From NCBI GenBank assembly GCA_026414225.1, contig JAOAJK010000001.1, forward strand, positions 196,886 to 260,885: DNA of 64,000 nucleotides, read 5' to 3'. The notes beneath the pieces were generated by a model. It was not told the origin of the DNA. It worked only from the letters and a program-made list of their open reading frames with translations, and ran no database searches. The position numbers and the translations under genes are program-made. This document shows positions 1 through 10,197 of the stretch, piece by piece (within the stretch, counting starts at the first letter, position 1; each line of letters opens with the position of its first letter). The stretch comes from Thermoplasmata archaeon. GTDB taxonomy: Archaea > Thermoplasmatota > Thermoplasmata > Lutacidiplasmatales > SKW197.

Positions 1-342
1 GTTGGTATCGAGGACATAGATGTAGCCAGTACCATTCGCACTGTACGGAATTTCTATATTCTGGTTCCAGACCCGTGCTACCCGGATTCCTGTATCCGAA
101 AAAATTTCCATGTAACTAGTGGTGTTTACCACATAAACATAAACATCGATGTAATTGTCATTCGGATTACTATCGCTGTCCGTGCCTTCCACTGTGAGAT
201 GGATTGTTTCCCCTGCATAATAACTGCTCTTGTCCGTTGTGATTGTCACGGTTGAGAAACCGCTCCCAGACACTGTGCCCGTGGGCACCGCAATCACCGC
301 ACAAACCAACATAACCAAACACACTACTATGGATTTTTTCAT
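1..342 (-). CDS. Secreted/cell-surface protein, N-terminal part only (gene runs off the left window edge)
   Basis: Minus-strand open frame from ATG at 342 reads MKKSIVVCLVMLVCAVIAVPTGTVSGSGFSTVTITTDKSSYYAGETIHLTVEG..., a signal peptide followed by beta-rich sequence; no stop before position 1. Confidence 0.75.
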   Translation of the reverse strand, partial: MKKSIVVCLVMLVCAVIAVPTGTVSGSGFSTVTITTDKSSYYAGETIHLTVEGTDSDSNPNDNYIDVYVYVVNTTSYMEIFSDTGIRVARVWNQNIEIPYSANGTGYIYVLDTN

Positions 343-496
343 GGTCTCACGGAAAGGTAAATTCCCTGAACCTATATAAACATTGTTTAACACAATCAAA
401 AATTTCTTCCATGTTGACAGGTTCCTTCCCGAGAATTTACAGGATGCTGGAGAATAAAATAAGAATGTATAAATACTCCATCTGCAATCTGTGACC

Positions 497-1045
497 ATGT
501 TTGAAAAACGGGAGCAAAGGGTCTTCGCGAACGCGGACCTTTCAGTGATGTATGCAAAAAGCATGGAGTTCTGGAGAGCCCAGGGTTTCAATCTGATGGA
601 ATTCGGAAACAGCACATTCGCCGGAGAGCATTTCACCTCAAAGCTCGGATTGAAAAGGAAGGTGCAGATACAACTTCTGAAGCCAGGGGAGAATGTTCTT
701 GTGGATGCTACATTCTGCGCAGAAATTACTGAAACAGGGGCTGTCGCTGGCGCAATAGGGGCTGTGCTCCTCTTCCCCGTTGCGGTCGCGGTGGGGGCGG
801 TGAGCTATTTTGAGTATGAAAATGATGCGGACAATCTGATGAGAGCTTTCTGGCAGTATCTGTACCTTATCGCTGCTTCTCCAGACAAAAATATTTTACC
901 GCCCGTGCTACCCACCCCTGAGCAGCAAATGGCTACCACTGCATCAATCACCTCGTCGCAGAGCCAGCAGGTCTACTGCAAGCACTGCGGGGCAAAAATA
1001 GAAACGGATAGCAAATTCTGCAGGTACTGCGGCGGCAAACAGTAA
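497..1045 (+). CDS. Uncharacterised protein with C-terminal zinc ribbon
   Basis: ORF with C-terminal YCKHCGAKIETDSKFCRYCGGKQ (CxxC...CxxC) and a hydrophobic GAIGAVLLFPVAVAVGAV segment. Confidence 0.75.
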   Translation: MFEKREQRVFANADLSVMYAKSMEFWRAQGFNLMEFGNSTFAGEHFTSKLGLKRKVQIQLLKPGENVLVDATFCAEITETGAVAGAIGAVLLFPVAVAVGAVSYFEYENDADNLMRAFWQYLYLIAASPDKNILPPVLPTPEQQMATTASITSSQSQQVYCKHCGAKIETDSKFCRYCGGKQ

Positions 1046-1055
1046 GGGCATTTTT

Positions 1056-2462
1056 TCACAGGCTCCTACCTGCGTCCGCAATCATCTCTGTGGGCTTTCC
1101 GCAGACAATGCATCTCCCGCTCCTCGCATTCACATTCAGGGGAATTCCCAGAATCGATACATCCAGTCCTTTCTCAATTCCCATTCCGCAGTCCTCGGAA
1201 CCGCACCAGTTGAACCTGAGGATTCCTCTTCTGTTCCTTCCCTCCTCGATGGAAGTTATCCAGTGAATGTTTGCCTCCAGGGCTTTCGCGGCCCTTTCGT
1301 ACAGGTCCGCCTGTACCTTGGTAAGCAGCGACTTTACTACATCCGCAAGTCCTTCCCTGGCAATCGTTATTTTTTCCCTCGTGTCCCTCCTTACCGCGGT
1401 AACTGTACCCCCTGCACTTTCCCTCTCACCGACCTCTATCCTGAGAGGGACGCCCTTCAACTCCCAGTCATAGTACTTGTTTCCAGGGCGGAGGTCCCTG
1501 AGGTCCAGATGTACCCGGATTCCGGCATCCATCAGGAGTTTTTGAATTTCCATAGCATATCCCTCAACAACCTCTTTCTTCTCTTTTTTCGGTACCGGGA
1601 CAATCACCACCTGATAAGGTGCGATCTCTGGCGGGAGGATGAGCCCCGAGTTATCGCCATGCACCCCGACGACCGCACCCACCAGCCGTTCCGATAACCC
1701 GAATGTTGTCTGATGGGCATGCCTGTGGGTTCCATCTTTATCTTCGAAAAGAATGTTATACGCCTTCGCAAAATTTTCATGGTACTGATGGATTGTCCCG
1801 ATCTGGAGCGCCTTTTCTCCGGCAAGAAGGTCCGCGCCCAAACTGTAAACTGCACCCGCGAATTTATCCCAGTCAGGTCGTTTATGGAGGATGTAGGGCA
1901 ATGCAAGGGCTTTTCCCAAGTTCTCCATTATCTGAATATCCTCCTTTATCTGTCCCTCTGAGCCCTCTGCATCCGCATGACATGTGTGGGCTTCAAAAAA
2001 ATGGATCTCGCGCACGCGGATAAATGCCCTCGTTTGCTTTGTTTCGTATCTGAAAACATTCACTATCTGATAAATTTTTAGAGGCAAATCCGCATGACTC
2101 CTTATCCAGATTGAGAACATGCTATACATTGCGGTCTCACTCGTGGGTCTAAGCACAAGTTTTATGTCAAGGGGATTATCACCCGCATGCGTGACCCAGA
2201 AAACCTGGGCTGAAAAACCCTTGATGTGTTCCGCCTCCTTCTGGAACTCGTTTTCCGGAATAAGCAGGGGGAAGCATACCTCGGAGTGGCCCGTGGCATC
2301 AAACTCCTTCCTGATTTTTTTATCAATTAACTGCATGATTTTCCAGCCGTAGGGGAGCCAGATGTTCATTCCTTTGACTGGATACCTCTTATCACAGAGC
2401 CCCGCTGCCTCAACCACTTCGTTGTACCATTCGGATACATCCACTTCCTTTTTGTGTTCCAT
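1056..2462 (-). CDS. proS: Prolyl-tRNA synthetase (archaeal/eukaryotic type)
   Basis: 468 aa; class II motifs such as [37 protein letters not shown] and [17 protein letters not shown]. Confidence 0.95.
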   Translation of the reverse strand: MEHKKEVDVSEWYNEVVEAAGLCDKRYPVKGMNIWLPYGWKIMQLIDKKIRKEFDATGHSEVCFPLLIPENEFQKEAEHIKGFSAQVFWVTHAGDNPLDIKLVLRPTSETAMYSMFSIWIRSHADLPLKIYQIVNVFRYETKQTRAFIRVREIHFFEAHTCHADAEGSEGQIKEDIQIMENLGKALALPYILHKRPDWDKFAGAVYSLGADLLAGEKALQIGTIHQYHENFAKAYNILFEDKDGTHRHAHQTTFGLSERLVGAVVGVHGDNSGLILPPEIAPYQVVIVPVPKKEKKEVVEGYAMEIQKLLMDAGIRVHLDLRDLRPGNKYYDWELKGVPLRIEVGERESAGGTVTAVRRDTREKITIAREGLADVVKSLLTKVQADLYERAAKALEANIHWITSIEEGRNRRGILRFNWCGSEDCGMGIEKGLDVSILGIPLNVNARSGRCIVCGKPTEMIADAGRSL

Positions 2463-2585
2463 GGTTCCACTTGCGAGAGAAATAATATGGATTTTAAAAA
2501 TGTTTGCCTCGGGTAAAACGGAGGGTTTTTTAGAACCCTTCTCCTTTCAAAAGTTTTAATTAATCATTTGTAATATTGGTAAACC

Positions 2586-3653
2586 ATGCGAAAACAGATT
2601 ACTGATACGCTGGCGGACTTAATCCGGTTCAAGTCGTATCTAGAAGAGGAGAAGGCAGATATCATTAGATATGTTGTGGACTATCTCTCCCCACTTAACC
2701 TGAAGGTAACAGAATATGGAGATGATAGCTCCCCCGCGATCCTCGTAGAATACGGAGAAGGTGGCGTGGTGTTTGCAGGACATCTGGATACCTGTCCAAT
2801 TGGAGAGTTCTGGACATACACACAGGCCCAGACGGAAGATGGAAAGATGTATGGACGCGGGGCCGCTGACATGAAGGGTTCTGCAACCGCGATGCTCAAT
2901 GCAGCCGGTGAACTGGTAAAGAGAGAAATTCCTTTTGCTATAGCCCTCACCACAGACGAGGAGACCACGATGCGGGGCGCCTCCTCCCTCTGCAGGGCAA
3001 AAGCCATCCGAAACGCACCCGCGATTGTCATAGGGGAACCCACAAACCTGAATGTGGGATATGCGGAGAAGGGACTGATGTTCCTCCAGATTGAAACCTT
3101 CGGGAAGGCAGCCCATGGTGCGATGCCCCACCTCGGAGAGAATGCCATCCTGAAGATGATGAAGGTGTTGCGAACCCTTGAGACCTTCAAAGATACTGTC
3201 CAGCATCCGCAGCTCGGGGGAGTGTCAATCAATATCGGCACAATTTCTGGTGGAGAGAAGGTTAATGTGGTTGCGGACAAGTGCACTGCAATGATTGATG
3301 TGAGATTTCCCCCACCCCATACAGTAAAAAGCATTTATGAAGCCCTCAGCAGGCATATGCACACCGCAAAGAAACACTTCGTGCTCAACAAGATGTTTGA
3401 ACTTCCTGCTATAGAGATTGACCCGAAGTCCGAGGTTATCACGGGCACCGTTGAAATTGCAAAAACAGAGCTCGTGGGGCTGAAATATACCTCGGAGCTT
3501 GTCAAATACTATGAGGTCAACAGGAATGTGGTCCTGTTTGGCTGTGGTGATGAGGAAGTTTCCCACCATGTGAATGAGTATGTGAAGTTGGAAGATGTGC
3601 TGAAGGCATCGGAAGTGTACAAGAAAATCGCTGCCAGATTTGCACCGAAGTGA
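2586..3653 (+). CDS. M20 family metallopeptidase/deacylase (ArgE/DapE/LysK-like)
   Basis: Motifs VVFAGHLDTCP, GRGAADMKGS, LTTDEETTMRGA, VIGEPT. Confidence 0.88.
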   Translation: MRKQITDTLADLIRFKSYLEEEKADIIRYVVDYLSPLNLKVTEYGDDSSPAILVEYGEGGVVFAGHLDTCPIGEFWTYTQAQTEDGKMYGRGAADMKGSATAMLNAAGELVKREIPFAIALTTDEETTMRGASSLCRAKAIRNAPAIVIGEPTNLNVGYAEKGLMFLQIETFGKAAHGAMPHLGENAILKMMKVLRTLETFKDTVQHPQLGGVSINIGTISGGEKVNVVADKCTAMIDVRFPPPHTVKSIYEALSRHMHTAKKHFVLNKMFELPAIEIDPKSEVITGTVEIAKTELVGLKYTSELVKYYEVNRNVVLFGCGDEEVSHHVNEYVKLEDVLKASEVYKKIAARFAPK

Positions 3654-3657
3654 ATAA

Positions 3658-4848
3658 ATGCATCCATCAAAAGATATTGAGGGAATAAAATCGGACAAAC
3701 TTTCGGGAAAAAAGATTGTGCTGGGAGTTACAGGAAGCATTGCGGCAGTGGAAACTGTGAAACTTGCGCGGGAACTGATAAGGCACGGTGCGACCGTTAT
3801 CCCCGTGATGACAAAAGCCGCGATGGAAATAATCAGCGCCAAGAGTTTGCATTTTGCCACAGGGTTTTCGCCGATAACAGAAATCACCGGAAGTGTGGAA
3901 CATGTGATGTACTGCGGTGCGAGGCCGGAAAGAGCAGACCTCCTTCTGATTGCACCAGCAACCGGAAATACAATTTCTAAGATTGCCTGCGGGATCGACG
4001 ACACCCCGGTAACGACCTTTGCAACCACCGCAATAGGAACAGGGATTCCCGTGCTCGTTGTTCCCGCAATGCACGAGACAATGTACGCCCACCCTGTGAT
4101 TCAGGATAACATTGCCAAGCTCGAGAAACTTGGAATTCACATTCTCAGGCCGAAAATTGCTGAGCACAAGGCAAAATTTCCTGAGATTGAGGAAATCGTG
4201 GCGCATGTTATAAGGTTGCTCGGAAAGAGGGACTATGCAGGGAAAAGGGTCTTGGTGATAGGTGGGGCTTCCTACGAACCACTGGATGACATGCGTATCC
4301 TCACAAACCTCTCAAGTGGAAAGATGAGTGTGGCGCTCGTCCGTGAGGCATTCCTCCGCGGTGCAGAGGTGGATTTTCTCGCAGGAAGAATTGAAGCCCC
4401 CATACCCCAGTATATCCCCACTACAAGATTTACTACAGTGGAAGACCTCCTTGGAAAACTGGCCAATCTGGATTACGATTACATCTTTGTGCCTGCAGCG
4501 CTCTCTGATTTTTGTGTGGATTCCCGGGAAGGCAAAATGCCATCTGACAGAGAACACAGAATTACCCTGAAACCCCTTCCAAAGGTGATAAAGCGGTTGA
4601 GAGAAGAAAGCAAGGGAGTGATTGTGGGTTTCAAGGCGGAACCAGTTATGGATGAAAAGACCCTTGTGAGCCGGGCTTTTAATGCCCTTAAAACCAGCAG
4701 GATTGACTTCATCTGTGCCAACACCATCAAAAATGCGGGAAGCGATGCTGGGCAAATAATTATCCTTGATAGAAAGGGTAAGTCCACGAAATTTACAGGA
4801 ACAAAAGAAAAGATTGCAGAAAAAATTTTAGATATTGTGAGGAAATAA
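3658..4848 (+). CDS. coaBC: Bifunctional phosphopantothenoylcysteine decarboxylase/phosphopantothenate-cysteine ligase
   Basis: LGVTGSIAAVETVKLARELIRHGA N-terminus, flavoprotein APATGNTISKIACGIDDT, and C-terminal ligase domain. Confidence 0.93.
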   Translation: MHPSKDIEGIKSDKLSGKKIVLGVTGSIAAVETVKLARELIRHGATVIPVMTKAAMEIISAKSLHFATGFSPITEITGSVEHVMYCGARPERADLLLIAPATGNTISKIACGIDDTPVTTFATTAIGTGIPVLVVPAMHETMYAHPVIQDNIAKLEKLGIHILRPKIAEHKAKFPEIEEIVAHVIRLLGKRDYAGKRVLVIGGASYEPLDDMRILTNLSSGKMSVALVREAFLRGAEVDFLAGRIEAPIPQYIPTTRFTTVEDLLGKLANLDYDYIFVPAALSDFCVDSREGKMPSDREHRITLKPLPKVIKRLREESKGVIVGFKAEPVMDEKTLVSRAFNALKTSRIDFICANTIKNAGSDAGQIIILDRKGKSTKFTGTKEKIAEKILDIVRK

Positions 4849-4850
4849 AC

Positions 4851-5003
4851 TTACTTCGGGGGATTTGGGGTTGCAATCTCCTTTGTCTGCTCGCTGTCCA
4901 GAATTTTAGTGATTTCTTTTTCAATTTCTGTGAGTTTGAGTTCCATTCTGGCCAGGCGGCAGTTTATGCAGTTGCACCCTTCCAGCGGCACCTCTTCAGC
5001 CAT
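4851..5003 (-). CDS. Small 50-aa protein with CxCxxC motif
   Basis: Not in the ORF track (below length cut-off). Reads MAEEVPLEGCNCINCRLARMELKLTEIEKEITKILDSEQTKEIATPNPPK*. Strong Shine-Dalgarno GGAGGTG directly upstream (aaaaaggaggtgaaatATG). Confidence 0.7.
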   Translation of the reverse strand: MAEEVPLEGCNCINCRLARMELKLTEIEKEITKILDSEQTKEIATPNPPK

Positions 5004-5072
5004 ATTTCACCTCCTTTTTCGTATTTTCTCCAGATGACCAGAGCCATCACCATTTTTTACACCTCGTTGCGT

Positions 5073-5094
5073 TTTGTATGCATTTTGTATGCAT
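5073..5094. repeat. Tandem 11-bp direct repeat TTTTGTATGCA x2, putative operator
   Basis: Exact head-to-tail duplication, just upstream of the small CxCxxC gene and next to a minus-strand TATA-like GATATACTT. Confidence 0.6.
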
Positions 5095-5262
5095 TAAGTA
5101 TATCAACTGCACCCTATATAAACATTTCGGCCCACTCTATTTTTTTGTTATCTTTTAATCAAAACAGTGAACTAAATATGATGCTGTGTGCCAGAATACA
5201 CTGGGACAGTTCCCTCCATTTTTAGCAGAAAAATTTAACAACAACTGAACATTTGAGGGAAC

Positions 5263-6384
5263 ATGGACGAAGGCTTCAGGGTCACACCCTGGGAAGTTTC
5301 AGGCAGGGTTGACTACGACAGATTAATTCAGGAATTCGGCACCAGCAAGATAGATTCCTGTCTCAAGGAGCGGCTCCAGAAAAACTTCGGGGAACTTCAC
5401 CAGTACTTGCGAAGGGACATCTTTTTCTCCCACAGGGATTTGGACATTATTCTCACCGATTTTGAGGAAGGAAAAAAATTCTATCTTTATACGGGGAGAG
5501 GCCCCTCCGGACACACCCATCTCGGGCACATCCTTCCCTGGATTTTCACTAGGTATATTCAGGAGAAGACGGGGAGCGTTCTGCTTTTCCAGCTGACCGA
5601 TGACGAAAAATTTTATTTCAAGGAGGAAATGACGCTTGAGGATACGAGGAAAATGGCATATGAAAACATCCTCGACATCATAGCCCTCGGTTTCCAACCG
5701 GATAAAACCAGAATCTTCCTCGATACTGAGTACATAAAGACCCTTTATCCTGTTGCTGCAAAAGTTGCAAAAAAAATCACATTCTCCACGGTTAAAGCGG
5801 TGTTCGGACTCGAAAACAGCAACAACATCGGCGAGATTTTCTACACCTCGCTCCAGTCAACTCCAGCATTCCTTCCATCGGTATTTGAGGGAAGGGATAC
5901 CCATGTCCTCATTCCGTGCGGAATTGACCAGGACCCGCACTTCAGGGTATGCAGGGATGTGGCTCCAAAGCTCGGTTATCCGAAGCCCGCACTGGTTCAC
6001 TGCAAGCTCTTTCCTTCGCTCATGGGCGCGGAGACCAAGATGTCGGCCTCGCTCCCGGAAACCTCGATATTCACAACCGATGCTCCAAAGGTTGCGAAGA
6101 AAAAGATAATGAATGCATTCACTGGCGGTGCAGTTTCGGTGGAAGAACAGCGAAAGCACGGGGGCAATCCTGATGTTTGCTCGGTTTTTGCCTACTACCA
6201 GTTCATGTTTGAGCCGGATGATGCAAAACTGGGCGAGAGATCCACTGCCTGCAGGGCTGGAAATGTGCTCTGCGGCGAGTGCAAACAGGTGCTGGCAGAA
6301 CGCGTGATTGAATTCTTGAAGGCGCATCAGGAAAAGAGGGAGAAGGCGAGAGCAATCTTGGAAAAGTTTGTGGTGCGTGATTGA
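5263..6384 (+). CDS. trpS: Tryptophanyl-tRNA synthetase
   Basis: Class I motifs GRGPSGHTHLGHILPW and AETKMSAS (KMSKS-like). Confidence 0.93.
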   Translation: MDEGFRVTPWEVSGRVDYDRLIQEFGTSKIDSCLKERLQKNFGELHQYLRRDIFFSHRDLDIILTDFEEGKKFYLYTGRGPSGHTHLGHILPWIFTRYIQEKTGSVLLFQLTDDEKFYFKEEMTLEDTRKMAYENILDIIALGFQPDKTRIFLDTEYIKTLYPVAAKVAKKITFSTVKAVFGLENSNNIGEIFYTSLQSTPAFLPSVFEGRDTHVLIPCGIDQDPHFRVCRDVAPKLGYPKPALVHCKLFPSLMGAETKMSASLPETSIFTTDAPKVAKKKIMNAFTGGAVSVEEQRKHGGNPDVCSVFAYYQFMFEPDDAKLGERSTACRAGNVLCGECKQVLAERVIEFLKAHQEKREKARAILEKFVVRD

Positions 6385-6428
6385 GTTCCTGGTCTCTTCC
6401 ATGCAAAAGGAAGTTCGGTGAGAAGCAA

Positions 6429-6440
6429 CCTATAAATACC
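6429..6440 (+). promoter_or_regulatory. Archaeal TATA box of the archaellum operon
   Basis: CCTATAAATACC about 45 nt upstream of the TTG start, followed by SD GGAGG at 6471-6475. Confidence 0.55.
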
Positions 6441-6482
6441 AAAAAACTTATTTCCTTTTACAAAACACAAGGAGGCGTTAAA

Positions 6483-7172
6483 TTGAAATGGAAGTTGAGA
6501 AAAGGCAGAAAGGGCAGCATGGGCATCGGTGCTCTGATTGTTTTCATAGCACTGGTGGTAGTGGCTGCAATCTCGGCAGTGGTTATCATAAACACAGCAA
6601 TTACCCTAAAGAACCAGGCGGAAAAGACGGGCGAGAGTATAAAGCTCACAATCCCTGAGGTGAAATCGGTTATCGGGGACAGGGACCCGACGAACTCAGG
6701 CACATTAAGTCCCACTGTGGACTTTCTCTACCTCACAATGGTCGTTAACGGCGCCAAAACGCTGAACATGACCACGATGCGGCTGCACATAACCGCATCC
6801 AACAGTAACAAGAGCGTGGACCTCGTGTTAAATACGGCCGCCCTCCAGAGTGCAGCGAACCCAGAAAATCCCACTGAAGCAGAATTAAGGAATGCCGCGG
6901 ATTCTACCCGTTATGCAGCGAAGGAGATTGCACCTTATCTGGGAAGTGGATGGGACCCGGGCCTTGGTGCCTTCTATGTGAGCAAGAATACCACACTGAA
7001 GATCTACATTGACCTCAGAATCTCGCCAGAAGGCATAGGCATGCCCCTGCCTGTGAATACGGATGTAATCATCACATTCAACGCGGGGGACTCCAGCGCG
7101 TCCTACAAAGTGCAGTTCAACACTGGCTACTCGTATGGCAACTCAAAAATCATTGACTTTACCTACGCGTGA
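6483..7172 (+). CDS. flaB: Archaellin (archaeal flagellin) 1, TTG start
   Basis: Class III signal peptide KWKLRKGRKGSMGIGALIVFIALVVVAAISAVVIINTA; first gene of the archaellum cluster. The track start at 6381 is unlikely; in-frame TTG at 6483 has an SD. Confidence 0.9.
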   Translation: MKWKLRKGRKGSMGIGALIVFIALVVVAAISAVVIINTAITLKNQAEKTGESIKLTIPEVKSVIGDRDPTNSGTLSPTVDFLYLTMVVNGAKTLNMTTMRLHITASNSNKSVDLVLNTAALQSAANPENPTEAELRNAADSTRYAAKEIAPYLGSGWDPGLGAFYVSKNTTLKIYIDLRISPEGIGMPLPVNTDVIITFNAGDSSASYKVQFNTGYSYGNSKIIDFTYA

Positions 7173-7184
7173 GGAGGTGAACAA

Positions 7185-7907
7185 ATGCACAGATACAGGA
7201 TGAGAAAAATGAAGAAAAGCCGGGGTGGTGCAATCGGAATAGGTACACTGATAGTGTTCATTGCGATGATACTTGTGGCTGCAATAGCTGCTGCCGTGAT
7301 AATCTCTGCGGTGTTTTCACTCCAGCAACAGGCGGAGAATGCGGCATCGGGTGCACAGAACAAGGTGAGCAATGCCCTCCAGGTGAGGATTATTGAAGGC
7401 GTGCGGACCGGCACACCGCTGAGCAACACCATTGACTATCTCCAGATTCAGGTTGCCCTTGCACCAGGCAGCAATCCCATCAACATGGCTGATGTAATCA
7501 TTAAGATTGTGACCGGGAATAAGGAAACCGAACTCTCGCTGAACCAGTATGTGTTCCCGGGACCGAACCCTGAAACCCAGTCCTTAACTGATGCCCTTGC
7601 ACTCCAGCTCGCGGATACCACCCACTATGCAGCGGAGGAGGTTCCTGGAGGACAGAACAACAGTGGATGGGACCCCTACACCACACCGTCTCACCCGAGT
7701 CCCTCGTATTTCTTGGCCGAAGGCAATGTACTGAAAATCTGGATTGATTTGAGGGCATCGCCAGAAGGTCTCGGCTCCCAGTTATCTCCATCCACCTACT
7801 GCAAGGTGTCCTTCATAATAACCACTGGTGGTTTCGACACTTTCGAAACTTTCACCACACCACCCTCCTACGACACGACACCCATAATTGACTTAACCTA
7901 CAGATGA
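7185..7907 (+). CDS. flaB: Archaellin 2
   Basis: RKMKKSRGGAIGIGTLIVFIAMILVAAIAAAVIISAVFSLQQQAE; paralogue of the preceding gene with a similar C-terminus. Confidence 0.9.
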   Translation: MHRYRMRKMKKSRGGAIGIGTLIVFIAMILVAAIAAAVIISAVFSLQQQAENAASGAQNKVSNALQVRIIEGVRTGTPLSNTIDYLQIQVALAPGSNPINMADVIIKIVTGNKETELSLNQYVFPGPNPETQSLTDALALQLADTTHYAAEEVPGGQNNSGWDPYTTPSHPSPSYFLAEGNVLKIWIDLRASPEGLGSQLSPSTYCKVSFIITTGGFDTFETFTTPPSYDTTPIIDLTYR

Positions 7908-9277
7908 GGTGGAAGATGTCCCCGCTTTTCAAAAAGAAGGCGAAGGAGGAAACTTCTGAGCAGCAAAAAATTGTGCCAGAAAAGCCAACCGAGGGCATCT
8001 GTGCAAAGTGCGGGAGTTCGAAGCTGAGTTTCTTTGATGATGGTACCGGCAAATGCAACAACTGCGGCAGGATTTTTAACTGGAGGGCCGCGATAACCCA
8101 GCCCCAGTTGCCCCAGCAGCCAATGCCTGGCCAGCAACCACAGCCGGTTTCACAGCCACCTGCAGCCCAATTCACGGAAGCCACCCATGGCGCTTCCATG
8201 ACGCCACCACCGCCCCCCGCCAGCGAAATACCTCAATCAGCAGCCCAGCCAGTTGCCGTGCCACTCCCCCAGCCCCCACAGCCCACTGGAACACCCGGGG
8301 AGAACAGCACGAACGAAATATCCACATTCTCCCAGCCCCCTGTCACAGTGCCACCTCCAGAGATTTCCCAGCAACCAGTAGTCCAGCCAATAGTCACCCC
8401 TTCAATCCAGGCGGAAGGGGGCTTCAGAAGAAGCGAGAGAATTGAAGAATCACTGGCGGACATAAAAAATCGTGTGGAAAGAATCAACGACGCCAATGAG
8501 CGTTATCGACTGGAGATAAACGAAATTAAGGAGAGCATCGCAAGAATAGAGAGCAGATTGCATGAACTCACGGCCCTCTACGATGCCATCTCCGCACAGT
8601 TCAACCCTTTCATAGACATCCAGATAAAACGGGAAACTGGCCAGAATCCAGAAACCGCCACGGAAAAGATTGGCGAGGAACTGAGCGATGCGATGATACT
8701 TGACAAGGTTGCCTGTCCCAAATGCGGAGAACTCATTCCCGAGGATTCAAAGATGTGCCCCAAATGCGGGGCAACGCTGGAACTCTCCACCAACCCAGTA
8801 TCTCCCCAGAGCGAAATCCCGCAGGCACCAGTTCCACAGATTCCGCAGGTTCTACAACAGCCAGTATTCTTTCAGCAATTTCAGGGCTCCCAGCCCCGTC
8901 TGGGACCGCTCCTTCAGAGCATAGGCACCGATTACAGAAGCTCTCTGCTTGCAATGAGATGGATCGAGTATCTCCTGGATAGGGTTGACCTCAATGAACT
9001 TCCCCAGGTGCTAGACTACTACCGGCGGATTAACTGGATAAGCAATGAGGTTAAAGCGGATATCCTCTGGAAAATAAAGGGAATAAAAATTGAGAAAAAG
9101 CCCTCGAGGCCAGAAGCAAAGGATGGCTGGCGGCTTTCAATCAACGATCACCTGAAAACCCTCATGTTCATCGAGATGCTCAGGGGCACCCAGCTGGATA
9201 AGCAGAACCTCGAGGAACTGGAAAAAGAAATGGAGAAGTTGAAGAAGAGCAACCTGGAGGATTTTTATGGGTTATAG
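7904..9277 (+). CDS. FlaD/FlaE-type archaellum protein with two zinc ribbons and a FlaC-like coiled coil
   Basis: CAKCGSSKLSFFDDGTGKCNNCG, Pro/Gln-rich linkers, coiled coil, CPKCGELIPEDSKMCPKCGATLE, then FlaD/E-like WIEYLLDRVDLNELPQVLDYYRRINWISNEVKADILWKIKGI. Confidence 0.85.
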   Translation: MRWKMSPLFKKKAKEETSEQQKIVPEKPTEGICAKCGSSKLSFFDDGTGKCNNCGRIFNWRAAITQPQLPQQPMPGQQPQPVSQPPAAQFTEATHGASMTPPPPPASEIPQSAAQPVAVPLPQPPQPTGTPGENSTNEISTFSQPPVTVPPPEISQQPVVQPIVTPSIQAEGGFRRSERIEESLADIKNRVERINDANERYRLEINEIKESIARIESRLHELTALYDAISAQFNPFIDIQIKRETGQNPETATEKIGEELSDAMILDKVACPKCGELIPEDSKMCPKCGATLELSTNPVSPQSEIPQAPVPQIPQVLQQPVFFQQFQGSQPRLGPLLQSIGTDYRSSLLAMRWIEYLLDRVDLNELPQVLDYYRRINWISNEVKADILWKIKGIKIEKKPSRPEAKDGWRLSINDHLKTLMFIEMLRGTQLDKQNLEELEKEMEKLKKSNLEDFYGL

Positions 9278-9686
9278 CGTGGCTGTGGCCTCAGCCATAC
9301 TTTTCACCTCCCTTCTCCTGTGCTTCTCCTTCATCTACATGGGCATCAACTTCTCAATAGATGCAGTTGAAAGAGGTTTCACCGAAAACCTGTCGTTGAG
9401 GGACGCAAAGCTCCACACCCAGGTTGTAGTTTATGCTGCCAATCTAAGCATACCCGAAAGTGAAATAATGCTTCTGAATGAAGGCAGCACTGAAATTCGC
9501 ACCTCCACGATTAACATCCTCGTCAACGGAGTTATTGTAACCCAGAATCTTACAATCTCGGTGGATGGAAAGCCCACGGAATTCTGGTATCCCGGGGAGT
9601 ATCTGAAGATTCAGATGAGCAACCTGACCGCCATGCCTGGAAAAATAAAGATTGTTACGGGCAATGGATGCTATGCCTTGATCTGA
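9267..9686 (+). CDS. flaF: Archaellum protein FlaF/ArlF-like
   Basis: N-terminal TM MGYSVAVASAILFTSLLLCFSFIYMGINF plus beta-rich domain; position in operon. Confidence 0.75.
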   Translation: MGYSVAVASAILFTSLLLCFSFIYMGINFSIDAVERGFTENLSLRDAKLHTQVVVYAANLSIPESEIMLLNEGSTEIRTSTINILVNGVIVTQNLTISVDGKPTEFWYPGEYLKIQMSNLTAMPGKIKIVTGNGCYALI

Positions 9687-9699
9687 ACGGTGAGAAAAA

Positions 9700-10197
9700 A
9701 TGCCTGCAAACGCCGCATCGCACACCATATTTTTCATAGGTGCGCTCATAGTTTCGAGCATTCTCTCCGCTGTGTTCATAGGGGTCTCCCTCCAGTTCAA
9801 GGACGGAATTGAGGCAAGAAGCGATGCCCTGAACAAGCAACTGAGAACCAGCATCGACATAATAAACGACCCCAGGCAGGTGCCCTACGACGCAAACAAC
9901 TCCTCGCTCATCCTTTACCTGAAAAACACTGGGTCTACAACAATTTCTGTTACCACCCTAACAATTGAAATCAATGGAACGCTCTACGGCTACACATCTG
10001 GCTCTGCCACCGGGACCACATTCAACGAAACAGCGTTGATTTCACCTCCGGGTATTCAGGAATGGATCCCGGAATCCACCCTGATGGTAAAGGTAAAACT
10101 GGTTTCTCCACTCACTCCTGGAAGCACATGTCTAGTTAAAGCAACCGTTGAGTATGGTGCAAGCTGCACCTTCTCCTTCCGTGTGGTGGGCCCATGA
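9700..10197 (+). CDS. flaG: Archaellum protein FlaG/ArlG-like
   Basis: N-terminal TM followed by LYLKNTGSTTISVTTLTIEINGTLYG; position between flaF and flaH. Confidence 0.8.
   Translation: MPANAASHTIFFIGALIVSSILSAVFIGVSLQFKDGIEARSDALNKQLRTSIDIINDPRQVPYDANNSSLILYLKNTGSTTISVTTLTIEINGTLYGYTSGSATGTTFNETALISPPGIQEWIPESTLMVKVKLVSPLTPGSTCLVKATVEYGASCTFSFRVVGP

Noticed and set aside
3225-4028. 267-aa minus ORF spanning the M20 peptidase and coaBC
   Set aside because: Crosses two confident plus-strand genes; antisense artefact.
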